The notes under the pieces were generated by a model, which had not been told where the DNA came from, did no database searches, and was given only the letters and a program-made list of their open reading frames with translations. A stretch of DNA of 64,000 bases, taken from an uncultured Pseudoflavonifractor sp. (GTDB lineage Bacteria; Bacillota; Clostridia; Oscillospirales; Oscillospiraceae). The translations under genes were made by a program, and so were the position numbers. The DNA is taken from the NCBI GenBank assembly GCA_947577065.1, contig CANPTT010000003.1, forward strand, positions 32,917-96,916, written 5' to 3'. This document shows, one piece after another, positions 19,313 through 28,654 of this stretch (position 1 is its first letter; the number at the start of each line of letters is the position of its first letter).

Positions 19313-20959
19313 ATGCCGAGAATCGAACTGACCCATGTGACAAAACGCTGGGATAAATTTTACGCCGTAGACGACCTGGACCTGGTCATTGAGGACAATG
19401 CCTTTGTGACCCTCCTGGGCCCCTCGGGCTGCGGAAAGACCACTACCCTCCGGATGATCGCGGGACTGGAGACTCCCACCTCGGGCCGCATCACCATCGG
19501 CGACCAGGTGGTCTTTGATTCCGCCGCGGGCATCAACATCCCCGCCAACAAGCGGAAGGTGGGCTTTCTGTTCCAGAACTATGCCCTTTGGCCCAACATG
19601 ACCGTATACCAGAATATCTCCTTCGGTCTTACCAACGTGAAGGAGGAGCTTCCCAAAATCGACCTGGAGGCCCGGAAGACCGCCGCCCTCATTCGCATCC
19701 TGCAAAAGCCCGACGATGTGGTGAAGACCATTCAGGAGTGCGTGGACAAGAAGGGCAAGCTGGATGAGAACAAGGCTCACATCAAGCTTGTCGACCGTTA
19801 TGAGATCTCTATCTATACCGCCAAGACTCTTATGGGCTATAAGCTCCATGAGAGTATGGAGCCCGCCACCGTGGCTAAGGCCAAGCTTTCTGAGTTGGAA
19901 AAGGCCCTGGAGGCCGCCCAACAAAAGTGCCGGAGTGAGGGCTGCACCTTCTCGGAGGACTACACCTACCTGAAGGGCGGAAAGCCTGTCACCGGCGTGA
20001 GGAAGCTCTCCAAGGAGGAGATCGACCTCAGTGTGCGCCGGGTCGCCCGGATCGTGAAGATCGGCATGTTTATGGATCGCTACCCTGCCGAGCTCTCCGG
20101 CGGTCAGCAGCAGCGGGTGGCGATCGCCCGTACCCTGGCCCCCGAGCCCAGCGTCCTCTTCATGGACGAGCCCCTCTCCAACCTGGACGCCAAGCTCCGC
20201 CTGGAGATGCGCTCTGAGCTCCAGCGGCTCCATTTGGAGACCGGTTCCACCTTTGTCTATGTGACCCACGATCAGATGGAGGCCATGACCCTGGCCACCA
20301 AGATCTGTCTGATCGACAACGGCGTTTTGCAGCAGTATGACGCACCTTTGACCGTCTACGGACAGCCCAATAACACCTTTGTGGCAGACTTTGTGGGCAA
20401 CCCCGCCATCAATTTTATTGAGGCGGAGGGCAAGCAGAATGCCGATGGCTCTATCGCCCTCACCATCTTTGACGGCGTGCGTGCCGTTTTTACCCCCAAG
20501 ACCCCTCTGGCCCTGACCGAATGGTTTGCCCGGGCAGACAGGGAGGCGGAGGCAAAAAAGGCCGCCGAGGCGGAGAAGGCCGCCCACAAGGGACATGTGG
20601 AGAAGGGGAACAAGGATACTCTCTTCCGTTACCATGTGGCCGTGGTGGATGAGCAGGAGGATTTTGGAGACGAGGTGGAGCTCACCGATGAGGACCTTGT
20701 GGTGGGCGTCCGTCCCGAATTTCTGAATATTACCGCCGATGGGGCTCTGGAGGGTGAGATATACTCCGCCATGCCCACGGGCATGGAGACTACGGTGAAG
20801 GTCCGGGTGGGGGATTTCCTCCTCACCGGCGTCGTTTTCGGCGGAGTCCTCTACCAGATCGGGCAAAAGGTAAGGCTGGACTTTAAGGGGGAGGATATGG
20901 TATTATTTAGCCGTAAGAACGGCCGCCTCATCACCCAGGGCAGGCTCACTGTCCGGTAA
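19313..20959 (+). CDS. ABC transporter ATP-binding protein (FbpC/MalK-like) with a large internal insertion
   Basis: GPSGCGKTTTLRMIAG, LSGGQQQRVAIARTL, VLFMDEPLSNLDAKLR; ~120 aa between FQNYALWPNMTVYQNISFGL and the signature motif. Confidence 0.92.
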   Translation: MPRIELTHVTKRWDKFYAVDDLDLVIEDNAFVTLLGPSGCGKTTTLRMIAGLETPTSGRITIGDQVVFDSAAGINIPANKRKVGFLFQNYALWPNMTVYQNISFGLTNVKEELPKIDLEARKTAALIRILQKPDDVVKTIQECVDKKGKLDENKAHIKLVDRYEISIYTAKTLMGYKLHESMEPATVAKAKLSELEKALEAAQQKCRSEGCTFSEDYTYLKGGKPVTGVRKLSKEEIDLSVRRVARIVKIGMFMDRYPAELSGGQQQRVAIARTLAPEPSVLFMDEPLSNLDAKLRLEMRSELQRLHLETGSTFVYVTHDQMEAMTLATKICLIDNGVLQQYDAPLTVYGQPNNTFVADFVGNPAINFIEAEGKQNADGSIALTIFDGVRAVFTPKTPLALTEWFARADREAEAKKAAEAEKAAHKGHVEKGNKDTLFRYHVAVVDEQEDFGDEVELTDEDLVVGVRPEFLNITADGALEGEIYSAMPTGMETTVKVRVGDFLLTGVVFGGVLYQIGQKVRLDFKGEDMVLFSRKNGRLITQGRLTVR

Positions 20960-20972
20960 AAGGCGTTACCAG

Positions 20973-21008
20973 AGCCGGGGGGCGTTCACACGTCCCCCGG
21001 CTTTTCTG
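20973..21008 (+). terminator. Hairpin with T tract after ATPase gene
   Basis: AGCCGGGGGGCGT-TCAC-ACGTCCCCCGGCT-TTTCT. Confidence 0.7.
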
Positions 21009-21029
21009 TTCAGAAAGAAGAGGATCTCT

Positions 21030-21821
21030 ATGATAAAACTTATCGCCAGCGACATTGACGGCACGCTTATCCCCTATGGGGAGACCGGGTTGTCCCAGAA
21101 GCTTTTTCCCCTTCTCCATGGGCTGAGGGAGGCCGGGATCCTGTTTTGCCCCGCTTCGGGCCGCCAGTATCACTCCATGCGCCGCCTCTTTGCCCCGGTG
21201 GCAGAGGAGGTCTATTTCCTCTGTGAAAACGGAGCCATTCTCTATGGTCCCGCCGCCCGGGAGGAGGACGCCCCTATCCTGGCCCGGACCCCCATGCCCC
21301 GAGGGGAGGCCCTGGACTTGGCGCAGGCCATTGTCGATCTTCCCGGCTGTGAGCTTTTGGTCTCGGGGGACAACACCAGCTACGTCTGCCGCTGTCCGCG
21401 GGAGTATACGGATTATCTCCGGGAGAACAAGGGCAACAACGTGACGGAAGTGGAGGGGGTGGAACAACTGCCCCGGGAGATCCTGAAGGTTTCGGCCTAC
21501 TGCCCCGGCGGGACCGACGGCCCCCAGGAGGCTCTTGGTCCGCGGTGGAGCCATTTGGGTATGGCTGCCGCCGGCCCCGATTGGGTAGATTTTACTCTGG
21601 CCAACAAGGGGACGGGGATCCGGACGCTCTGCAAGGCCCTGGGGATCGCCCCTCAGGAGGTGGCCGCCTTTGGGGACAACTGGAACGACAGGGCCATGCT
21701 TCAGGCGGTGGGGGAGCCCTGGCTCATGTCCGCTGCCGATCCGGAGCTTCGGGCCCAGTTTCCGCGGCAGTGTGCCGATGTTTTGACGGTGTTGGAAGAG
21801 ATCCTGCGGGATAGGTTATAA
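21030..21821 (+). CDS. Cof-type HAD-IIB hydrolase
   Basis: MIKLIASDIDGTLIPYGE; NKGTGIRTLCKALGIAPQEVAAFGDNWNDRAML. Confidence 0.93.
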   Translation: MIKLIASDIDGTLIPYGETGLSQKLFPLLHGLREAGILFCPASGRQYHSMRRLFAPVAEEVYFLCENGAILYGPAAREEDAPILARTPMPRGEALDLAQAIVDLPGCELLVSGDNTSYVCRCPREYTDYLRENKGNNVTEVEGVEQLPREILKVSAYCPGGTDGPQEALGPRWSHLGMAAAGPDWVDFTLANKGTGIRTLCKALGIAPQEVAAFGDNWNDRAMLQAVGEPWLMSAADPELRAQFPRQCADVLTVLEEILRDRL

Positions 21822-21840
21822 ATAAAGGAGGGGGCGGGGT

Positions 21841-22860
21841 ATGAAAAAGCGGAGCCTGGCGTTTCTTTGCACCCTTTTTTTCCTCCTGTCCTCCTGCGGA
21901 GAGACGATCCCTGAGACGGGTTATCCAGCCCCCGGGGAGGAGGAGAGACTGGTGGTCTATACCTCCCATAAAGAGGGGGTCTACGGTCCCATTATCAAGG
22001 AATTTGAAGAGCGGACGGGCATCTGGGTAGAGGTGGTCACCGGCGGCACCAATGAGCTGCTGGAGAGGATCGCCGGGGAGAGGGATGATCCCAACTGCGA
22101 TGTGATGTTCGGCGGCGGGGTAGAGAGCCTTCAGATGTATGAGGAGCAATTTGAACCCTATGCCGGGTCCGAGGCCGACCTTCTGAAGCCGGGACTCCGG
22201 CCCGAGGGGGACCGGTGGATGCCCTTTTCCTCCCTTCCCGTCGTGCTCATCTACAATACCCGGCTGGTCTCCCCCGGAGAGCTGACGGGCTGGGCCGACC
22301 TTTTGGAGGAGCGCTGGCAGGGAAAGATCGCCTTTGCGGACCCCGCCGTGTCCGGCTCCAGTTATACGGCGGCCATTACGATGCTGCTGTGTCTGGAGGG
22401 GGATCTGTGGGAGAATCTGGCCCGCTTCCAGGAAAACCTGGGCGGCAATGTGATCGAGGATTCCGGCGATGTGGTGACGGCGGTGGATACGGGCAGCTGT
22501 CTGGTGGGGGTCACCCTGGAGGAGACCGCCCTGAAGCGCCGGAGTCAGGGGGCCAAGATCGCTATCGTATATCCTGCGGAGGGGACCAGCGACCTTCCTG
22601 ACGGCACCGCTTTGGTGGCGGGAGCCCGGCACAGGGAAAACGCGGTGGCATTTTTGGAGTTTGTGCAGAGCGCCGATGTACAGGCCATGGTGGTCAGCGA
22701 CTTTGCCCGCCGCTCGGTGCGCTGTGATGTGGCGGATTGGGATACCATGCCCTCGGAGGAGGAGATCGGCATCATCGATTATGATGTGGCCTGGGCCTCG
22801 GGGATCAAAGAGGAATTTCTGGAGCGCTGGTCGGTGGCCGGAGAGGGGGGAAAGCCATGA
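21841..22860 (+). CDS. Extracellular solute-binding protein (FbpA-like) next to a two-component system
   Basis: Lipobox LSSCG; ERLVVYTSHKEGVYGPIIKEFEERTGIWVEVVTGGTNELLERIAGERDDPNCDVMFGGG. Confidence 0.87.
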   Translation: MKKRSLAFLCTLFFLLSSCGETIPETGYPAPGEEERLVVYTSHKEGVYGPIIKEFEERTGIWVEVVTGGTNELLERIAGERDDPNCDVMFGGGVESLQMYEEQFEPYAGSEADLLKPGLRPEGDRWMPFSSLPVVLIYNTRLVSPGELTGWADLLEERWQGKIAFADPAVSGSSYTAAITMLLCLEGDLWENLARFQENLGGNVIEDSGDVVTAVDTGSCLVGVTLEETALKRRSQGAKIAIVYPAEGTSDLPDGTALVAGARHRENAVAFLEFVQSADVQAMVVSDFARRSVRCDVADWDTMPSEEEIGIIDYDVAWASGIKEEFLERWSVAGEGGKP

Positions 22861-24569
22861 ATGGTCTTTCTCTGCGTTCTTCCTTCCGGAAAAAACTGTT
22901 GAGCGCTTTTTTGGCGGTGGGGATCATTCCTCTGCTGGTGTGCGTTTTTCTTATTCTGAACGTGTTCCGCCTGACCCTTGCCCGCAGCGCGGCGGCCAAT
23001 GCGGAAAGCCAGCTTTCCGCTATGACCGGCGGCTTTGCCGAGCTGATGACGGCCTGCGGCGAAGTGCTGGAGGACCTGAGCGGACAGAGAGAGGTGGGAA
23101 TGGCCCTGTCCGAAGGGGCGGAGCGGGATACCAGGATCTACAACGCCCTTTACAGTACCGCCGCCCCTTTGCTGCGAAACGCGGAGTTCTCCCTGTATGA
23201 CGGGGCGGGGGAGCTGCTTTATACAACGGGAAGCGGAACGGGAGGGGAGGCCCTGCCGGTAAACTGGGGACTTTTAGCCGCCGCCCGGAAGCAGGAGGGA
23301 GTGGTCTATCGGGCCGTTTCACCCTATGACGCCGACACACGGAGCAAGATGCAGCTTGCCAGGGCCATCCCCGGCGAAGAGGGGGTGGCGGGCTATGCGG
23401 TGGCTGAGTTGGGGGAGGCCCACTTCGCCCGGCTTTTAGAGGGAAAATACGCCGCCGACAGTGACGTGTTGGTTTTGGATCCCTATTGGGATCAGGTATA
23501 TACTACCCCCGGCATTCAGGAGGAGGGACTGGCCCGGCGGTTACGCTCCAGTCTTTTGGAGGGAGGCCGCCTTTCCGAGGTGGAGACGGATAAGAGCTAT
23601 ACTCTGCTGCGGGAGGAGCAGAGCGGATTTACCGTGGTCCTGCGTCAGCCCCAGCCTCTGGCGGAGTGGGTCATCCGGCTTTTCTATCTGGCGGCGGGGG
23701 TTTCCCTGCTGTTATGCCTTGTTTTGTGCCTGATCGTATCCATGCGCTTCAGCCGCCAGCTTTTCCAGCCCATCCGTTCACTCAACAGCGCCATGGCAGC
23801 GGTGGAGAAGGGGGATCTGGACGCGCGGGTGGAGGTCCCGGGAACCGATGAAATAAGCCAGCTTTCCGGTCGGTTCAACCGGATGACCCAGCGGCTCAAA
23901 ACCAACCTGGACGACTCTATTCGTCAGCAGCAGGAGTTGGGCGACGCCCAGATCCGGATGATGCAGGCACAGCTGAATCCCCATTTCCTCTACAATACGC
24001 TGGATACGCTCAAATGGCTGGGAAAGATCCATCAGGTGCCCCAGGTAGCGACCATATCCGCCGATCTGGCGGATATCCTGCGCAGCAGCATTTCCTCCGA
24101 AGAGTTTGTAGGGCTGCGGGAGGAGCTGGAGATGCTGGAGCGGTATGTGGAGATCCAGAGGATTCGCTTTCCCGGAAAGTTTGAGTATGAGGCTCAGGTG
24201 GAGCAGGGACTTTTGGACGCGCTGGTGCCAAAGCTGATGCTTCAGCCGCTGGTGGAAAATGCCATCATTCACGGCTTCGAGGACGGGAGTCACGGCAGGA
24301 TACGGGTCTCTGCCCGCTGCTGCGGGGAGGAACTGATCCTGACCGTAGAGGACGATGGGTGCGGGATGTCAAGGGAGAGTATGGAGCGGTTTTTGGCGCG
24401 GGAAGAGCCTACAAGCCGCCATTTTGGGATTTATAATGTGGACGCTATTCTGCGCCTCCACTATGGACCGGAGCGGGGGCTTGCCTTCTTGACGCCGGAG
24501 GGCGGGAAGGGGACTTGCATCCGGGTGATCTTGCCCATCAGCCGCCGGGAGGAGGAAGAGAAGCTATGA
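22857..24569 (+). CDS. YesM-type sensor histidine kinase (HAMP, His_kinase, HATPase_c)
   Basis: HAMP; QLNPHFLYNTLDTLKWLGKI; LMLQPLVENAIIHGFE. Confidence 0.94.
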   Translation: MNGLSLRSSFRKKLLSAFLAVGIIPLLVCVFLILNVFRLTLARSAAANAESQLSAMTGGFAELMTACGEVLEDLSGQREVGMALSEGAERDTRIYNALYSTAAPLLRNAEFSLYDGAGELLYTTGSGTGGEALPVNWGLLAAARKQEGVVYRAVSPYDADTRSKMQLARAIPGEEGVAGYAVAELGEAHFARLLEGKYAADSDVLVLDPYWDQVYTTPGIQEEGLARRLRSSLLEGGRLSEVETDKSYTLLREEQSGFTVVLRQPQPLAEWVIRLFYLAAGVSLLLCLVLCLIVSMRFSRQLFQPIRSLNSAMAAVEKGDLDARVEVPGTDEISQLSGRFNRMTQRLKTNLDDSIRQQQELGDAQIRMMQAQLNPHFLYNTLDTLKWLGKIHQVPQVATISADLADILRSSISSEEFVGLREELEMLERYVEIQRIRFPGKFEYEAQVEQGLLDALVPKLMLQPLVENAIIHGFEDGSHGRIRVSARCCGEELILTVEDDGCGMSRESMERFLAREEPTSRHFGIYNVDAILRLHYGPERGLAFLTPEGGKGTCIRVILPISRREEEEKL

Positions 24570-25321
24570 AAAGAGTGGTAGTCGTGGAGGACGAGGCACT
24601 GGTCCGCCGGGGCATTGTGCTGACGGTGGACTGGGCCGGAGTGGACTGCACCGTAGTGGGCGAGGCGACCAATGGCGAGGAGGGGCTGGAGCTGGTCCGG
24701 CGGCACCGTCCCGATATTATCGTGACCGATATCAAAATGCCTCGGATGGATGGGATCGAGATGCTTCGCCAGCTCCGCGCGGAGGGGAGCGATGCGGCGG
24801 TCATCCTGCTGACGGCCTACTCTGATTTCACATATGCCCAGGCCGCTGTGAAGCTGGGGGCGGTGGATTATCTTTTAAAGCCCTTTCACGATGGGGAGCT
24901 GGAGGAGGCGGTGCTTCGGCTGAACAGGGGAGGGGAGGAGACGGGAAAGACTCCTGTCCGGCCCGGAGGGATAGAGCTGCCCGCCGGGGCCAAGAGCAAA
25001 TATGTGATGGAGACCCTGCGGTATATTTCGGAGCACTATGCCGAGACGGATATGGGCATATCCCAGGTGGCGGCTTCCCTGGGGATCAGCGAGGGGCATT
25101 TGAGCCATGTGTTTAAAAAGGAGACCTCCCGGACGTTAGGAAGCTATATCGCCGATTACCGGATACAAAGGGCGAAGGAGCTGCTGCGGGATTGCCGCAG
25201 CAAGGTCTATGAGGTGGCGGAGCAGGTGGGCTATCGGGATATCACCTATTTCAGCGCCACCTTCAAAAAGTCGGTGGGGGTGAGCCCCTCAGAATTTCAA
25301 AAGCAGAGTCAAGCGGATTGA
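24566..25321 (+). CDS. YesN-type response regulator with AraC DNA-binding domain
   Basis: VVVVEDEALVRRGIV...PDIIVTDIKMPRMDGIEML; C-term AraC HTH ...VGYRDITYFSATFKKSVGVSPSEF. Confidence 0.94.
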   Translation: MKRVVVVEDEALVRRGIVLTVDWAGVDCTVVGEATNGEEGLELVRRHRPDIIVTDIKMPRMDGIEMLRQLRAEGSDAAVILLTAYSDFTYAQAAVKLGAVDYLLKPFHDGELEEAVLRLNRGGEETGKTPVRPGGIELPAGAKSKYVMETLRYISEHYAETDMGISQVAASLGISEGHLSHVFKKETSRTLGSYIADYRIQRAKELLRDCRSKVYEVAEQVGYRDITYFSATFKKSVGVSPSEFQKQSQAD

Positions 25322-25352
25322 AGGGAGGGCCGGAGCTTCCGGCCCTCCCTTT
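25321..25352 (+). terminator. Rho-independent terminator
   Basis: AAGGGAGGGCCGGA-GC-TTCCGGCCCTCCCTT. Confidence 0.75.
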
Positions 25353-25377
25353 GTCTGCGCGTTTCCTATCACTTCCA

Positions 25378-25406
25378 TTGACACTCCGGGGGGAAAACGG
25401 TAAAAT
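25378..25406 (+). promoter_or_regulatory. Sigma-A type promoter for amidase gene
   Basis: TTGACA (25378)-N17-TAAAAT (25401). Confidence 0.7.
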
Positions 25407-25444
25407 AGAAGAAAATTTGTCGAATCCCCCGAGGAGCGGAACCC

Positions 25445-26980
25445 ATGAAAAAGTTGACTTCACTACTCTGCGCCCTGGCTCTGCTGGCCGGAGTGACAGC
25501 ACCTGCAAAAGCCATTCAGCCTGAGAGAGTCCCCATCCGGATCCATGATGAGGCCGCCGCGCAGTATGGGCCGGAGACCACAGCCGAGGTGGTCAATGTG
25601 CTGTTTAACGGGAAGCCCATGGAGCTGGATGTACCTGCCGTCAGCCAGAGTCTGGACGGCGTCGACGGACGCACCATGGTGCCGGTCCGTCCTGTGGCCG
25701 AGGCTCTGGGAGCTACGGTAGATTGGGATGGAGAGGGACGCCAGGTGAAGATCGCCGCCGGGGCGGACAGGGTGGTGCTTACCTTGGGACAGCCTACGGC
25801 GGAGGTAAATGGGGAGACGGTGGACCTGCCGGGCCGGGTCCCCGCCGTGGTAGCCAGATATGGAGACGCAGAGCGGACGCTGGTGCCGCTCCGGTTTGTC
25901 TCGGAGCAGCTCCACGCTCAGGTGGACTGGGATAACGAGGCTTACGCGGCCCTGGTCACCGCCGTCATCGAGCCGCCCGATCCCGATGCGCCCCCCAGGG
26001 GACGGCTGACCCGGCTGGCGGCTGACGATAACGCCCAGACCATTACCCTCTACCTGAGCTCTGAGCCCCAGTACCGGGTGACAGATCTGGGGGATCGGGT
26101 GGCCATTGACCTGCTGGGGGTGGTCATCGGGAGCGGCGAGGATGGCTCTCTGCGGCCGGAAAACCCGGTGGTGAGCCGGGTCCGCTATGCCCAGCATGGG
26201 ACCGACATTGATCCCAGGGAGAACTATGTGACACGGGTCGTACTGGATCTGGCGCGGGGTTGTACCTATGAGGACAATGTGACCGTAATAGGAGACCCCA
26301 ATCTGCAAGCGGTGGTCATCTCGGTGACTCCGCCGGATACAGGGGCTGCGCTGCCAACTCTGCCTGAGGATTGGGACCCCAATGCCTTTACCGTGGTGCT
26401 GGACGCGGGCCATGGAGGCAGTGCCGATGGGGCGGCCTATGAGGGGGTGAAGGAGAAGAATATCACGCTCCCTGTTACCCTTCGGGCGGCGGAGCTGCTG
26501 CGGGAGAAGGGATATAATGTGATCCTCACCCGAAATGAGGACGTGTACATGGACCTTTATGACCGCTGCGATGTTGCCAACAATGTGGGGGCGGATATTT
26601 TTGTCTCCATTCACGCCAACGCCAGCCCCACCAATCTTGAATTTCAGGGGACCTTTACCTATTCCTATCCAAACAGCGCACGGGGCGAGGCACTGGCGGG
26701 CCACATCCAGGCGGCGGTGGTGGCCCGGACAGGCTCTGTGGACCGGGGCCTGCTCACCAACGATTATGTGGTGCTGCGGGAGACCGCAATGCCCGCCGCT
26801 TTGCTGGAGATGGGTTTCATGTCCTGCCATGAGGAGCTGGAGCTGTTGGTGAGGCCGGAATACCAGGAGAAGGTGTCCCAAGGGGTGGCGAATGGAGTGG
26901 AGAGCTACCTATCCACCCTGCCCAGAAAAGAAAAAACCGCCGGTGGGGGAGGGGGGTTCCTCCTGCCGTCGGGGGCGTAA
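25445..26980 (+). CDS. N-acetylmuramoyl-L-alanine amidase (Amidase_3) with stalk and AMIN domains
   Basis: VVLDAGHGGSADGAAYEGVKEKNITLPVTLRAAELLREKGYNVILTRNEDVYMDLYDRCDVANN; N-term stalk domain, AMIN-like middle. Confidence 0.93.
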   Translation: MKKLTSLLCALALLAGVTAPAKAIQPERVPIRIHDEAAAQYGPETTAEVVNVLFNGKPMELDVPAVSQSLDGVDGRTMVPVRPVAEALGATVDWDGEGRQVKIAAGADRVVLTLGQPTAEVNGETVDLPGRVPAVVARYGDAERTLVPLRFVSEQLHAQVDWDNEAYAALVTAVIEPPDPDAPPRGRLTRLAADDNAQTITLYLSSEPQYRVTDLGDRVAIDLLGVVIGSGEDGSLRPENPVVSRVRYAQHGTDIDPRENYVTRVVLDLARGCTYEDNVTVIGDPNLQAVVISVTPPDTGAALPTLPEDWDPNAFTVVLDAGHGGSADGAAYEGVKEKNITLPVTLRAAELLREKGYNVILTRNEDVYMDLYDRCDVANNVGADIFVSIHANASPTNLEFQGTFTYSYPNSARGEALAGHIQAAVVARTGSVDRGLLTNDYVVLRETAMPAALLEMGFMSCHEELELLVRPEYQEKVSQGVANGVESYLSTLPRKEKTAGGGGGFLLPSGA

Positions 26981-26996
26981 AAGGGAGAGAAAAAAG

Positions 26997-27030
26997 TCCG
27001 TCCGGCCTGTTGCCGGACGGGCTTTTTTTT
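26997..27030. terminator. Convergent bidirectional terminator
   Basis: GTCCGTCCGGC-CTGTT-GCCGGACGGGC-TTTTTTTT, A-run on the left. Confidence 0.85.
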
Positions 27031-27034
27031 CGAG

Positions 27035-27883
27035 CTACCGCCGCTGTCCCTGCAAGAGCATGGCCCCGGCGAAAAAGAGGGCCAGGTATAGGGTGATAGA
27101 GGCCCCGGCGGAGGCGCCGATGTAGTAGGAGGTCATGAGCCCGATCACTCCACAGACCACCGCCCCCACAACAGAAAAAATGTGATATTGCCGGGTGTTC
27201 CGGGCCACGCCCCTGGCTGCGGCGGCGGGGAGCACCAGCAGGGAGTTGATGACCAGCAGTCCCACCCAGGACATGGACAGGGTGACCACCACGGCGATGG
27301 CGGCGTTGAGGACCGCCTCCTGCCAGAAGACCTGAACGCCCCGGCTGCGGGCCAGAGCGGGGTGGAGGGCGGAAAGGAGCAGTGTGTTGTAGGCGCAGCT
27401 CCACAGCACCAGAATGACCGCCAGGACTCCCGCCAGAAGGGCGATCTTGTTCGGATGCACACTAAGGATGTCGCCGATGAGGAGAGCGTTGAATTTGGTG
27501 AAGGAGCCCCCATCTAAAGTGGCCATAAAGATCCCCAGAGCCACCGCGGTGGAGGAGAATACCCCGATGACCGTGTCGCTGGCCAGAGCCGAGCGGCGGC
27601 GGACATAGGTGAAGAGAAGAGAGAACAGGAGGGAGAAGGACACAGCGGCCCACATGGGCTCCTGAAGTCCGCACAGGACCCCAATAGCCACCCCGGTGAA
27701 GGCGGAGTGGCCCAGGGCGTCGGAGAAGAAGCTCATCCGGCTTTGGACCACCATGGTGGAGAGCAGGCCGAAGAGAGGAGAGATGACTAAAATGGCCAGC
27801 AGGGCATTCTTCATAAAGAGCATTTGCCCCGGCTGGGCCCACTCAAAGGGCAGCAGGTCCACCAGCGCGTACCACAGGGACAT
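27035..27883 (-). CDS. znuB: Zinc/manganese ABC transporter permease
   Basis: Multi-TM; LGHSAFTGVAIGVL, SWVGLLVINSLLVLPAAAARGVARN typical ABC-3. Confidence 0.92.
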   Translation of the reverse strand: MSLWYALVDLLPFEWAQPGQMLFMKNALLAILVISPLFGLLSTMVVQSRMSFFSDALGHSAFTGVAIGVLCGLQEPMWAAVSFSLLFSLLFTYVRRRSALASDTVIGVFSSTAVALGIFMATLDGGSFTKFNALLIGDILSVHPNKIALLAGVLAVILVLWSCAYNTLLLSALHPALARSRGVQVFWQEAVLNAAIAVVVTLSMSWVGLLVINSLLVLPAAAARGVARNTRQYHIFSVVGAVVCGVIGLMTSYYIGASAGASITLYLALFFAGAMLLQGQRR

Positions 27884-28654
27884 TTACTCTACCCCCTTTC
27901 CCATACGCAGGTGAAATACGTCCTGGAATTCCTGACTGCCCAATACCTGGCTGGGGGAGCCCAACTTTAGAACGGTATTCCGGAGCAGGATCACCTTGTC
28001 GGCGTACTGCTCCAGGGTGGCGAAGTCATGAGTGGACAGGAGGATGCTGAGGTCATAGGTCCTCCGCAGCTCATCCAGCATGTCGAGAAGCTGTTTCTCT
28101 CCCTCCACGTCTACCCCGGACAGGGGCTCGTCCAAAATGAGGATGTGGGGGAGGGGTTCCAGGGCCAGAGCCATGAGCACCCGCTGAAGCTCCCCCCCTG
28201 AGAGGGAGCCGATGCGCTTATCCAAAAGACCCTCGGCGTGGGTGCGGGCAAGACAGCCCCTGACCTGCTCCCGCAGCCTCCGGGGGAGGGGGAGAAACAC
28301 GGGCCAGTCGCCGATGGCGGCAGCAAAGAAGTCCAGCACGCTTACCGGGTCGCCCTGGTCAAAGGCGGGGGATTGCGGGACATAGCCGATGACGGGCCGC
28401 CGCTTCTCTCCGTCGGAGCGGTGGAAGGAGATGGAGCCGGAGTGGGGAAGCTGGCCCAGAACGGTCTTAAAGAGGGTGGACTTTCCCGCTCCGTTGGGGC
28501 CGATGAGGGCTGCGATCTCTCCGCAGTGGAGATGGAAGGATATGTCATGGAGCAGTTCGTCGGAGCCCATGGTGACGCCTACGTCCTTCAGCTCCAGGCA
28601 GCAAAGTCCCTCGCAGCCGTGGCCGGTACAGTTATTGTGAATGTGAATACTCAT
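27884..28654 (-). CDS. znuC: Zinc/manganese ABC transporter ATP-binding protein
   Basis: GPNGAGKSTLFKTVLG; LSGGELQRVLMALAL; ILDEPLSGVD. Confidence 0.92.
   Translation of the reverse strand: MSIHIHNNCTGHGCEGLCCLELKDVGVTMGSDELLHDISFHLHCGEIAALIGPNGAGKSTLFKTVLGQLPHSGSISFHRSDGEKRRPVIGYVPQSPAFDQGDPVSVLDFFAAAIGDWPVFLPLPRRLREQVRGCLARTHAEGLLDKRIGSLSGGELQRVLMALALEPLPHILILDEPLSGVDVEGEKQLLDMLDELRRTYDLSILLSTHDFATLEQYADKVILLRNTVLKLGSPSQVLGSQEFQDVFHLRMGKGVE

Noticed and set aside
19313-20959. Frameshift/chimera as explanation for the long ATPase insertion
   Set aside because: One continuous frame with intact ABC motifs on both sides and normal codon usage through the insertion.
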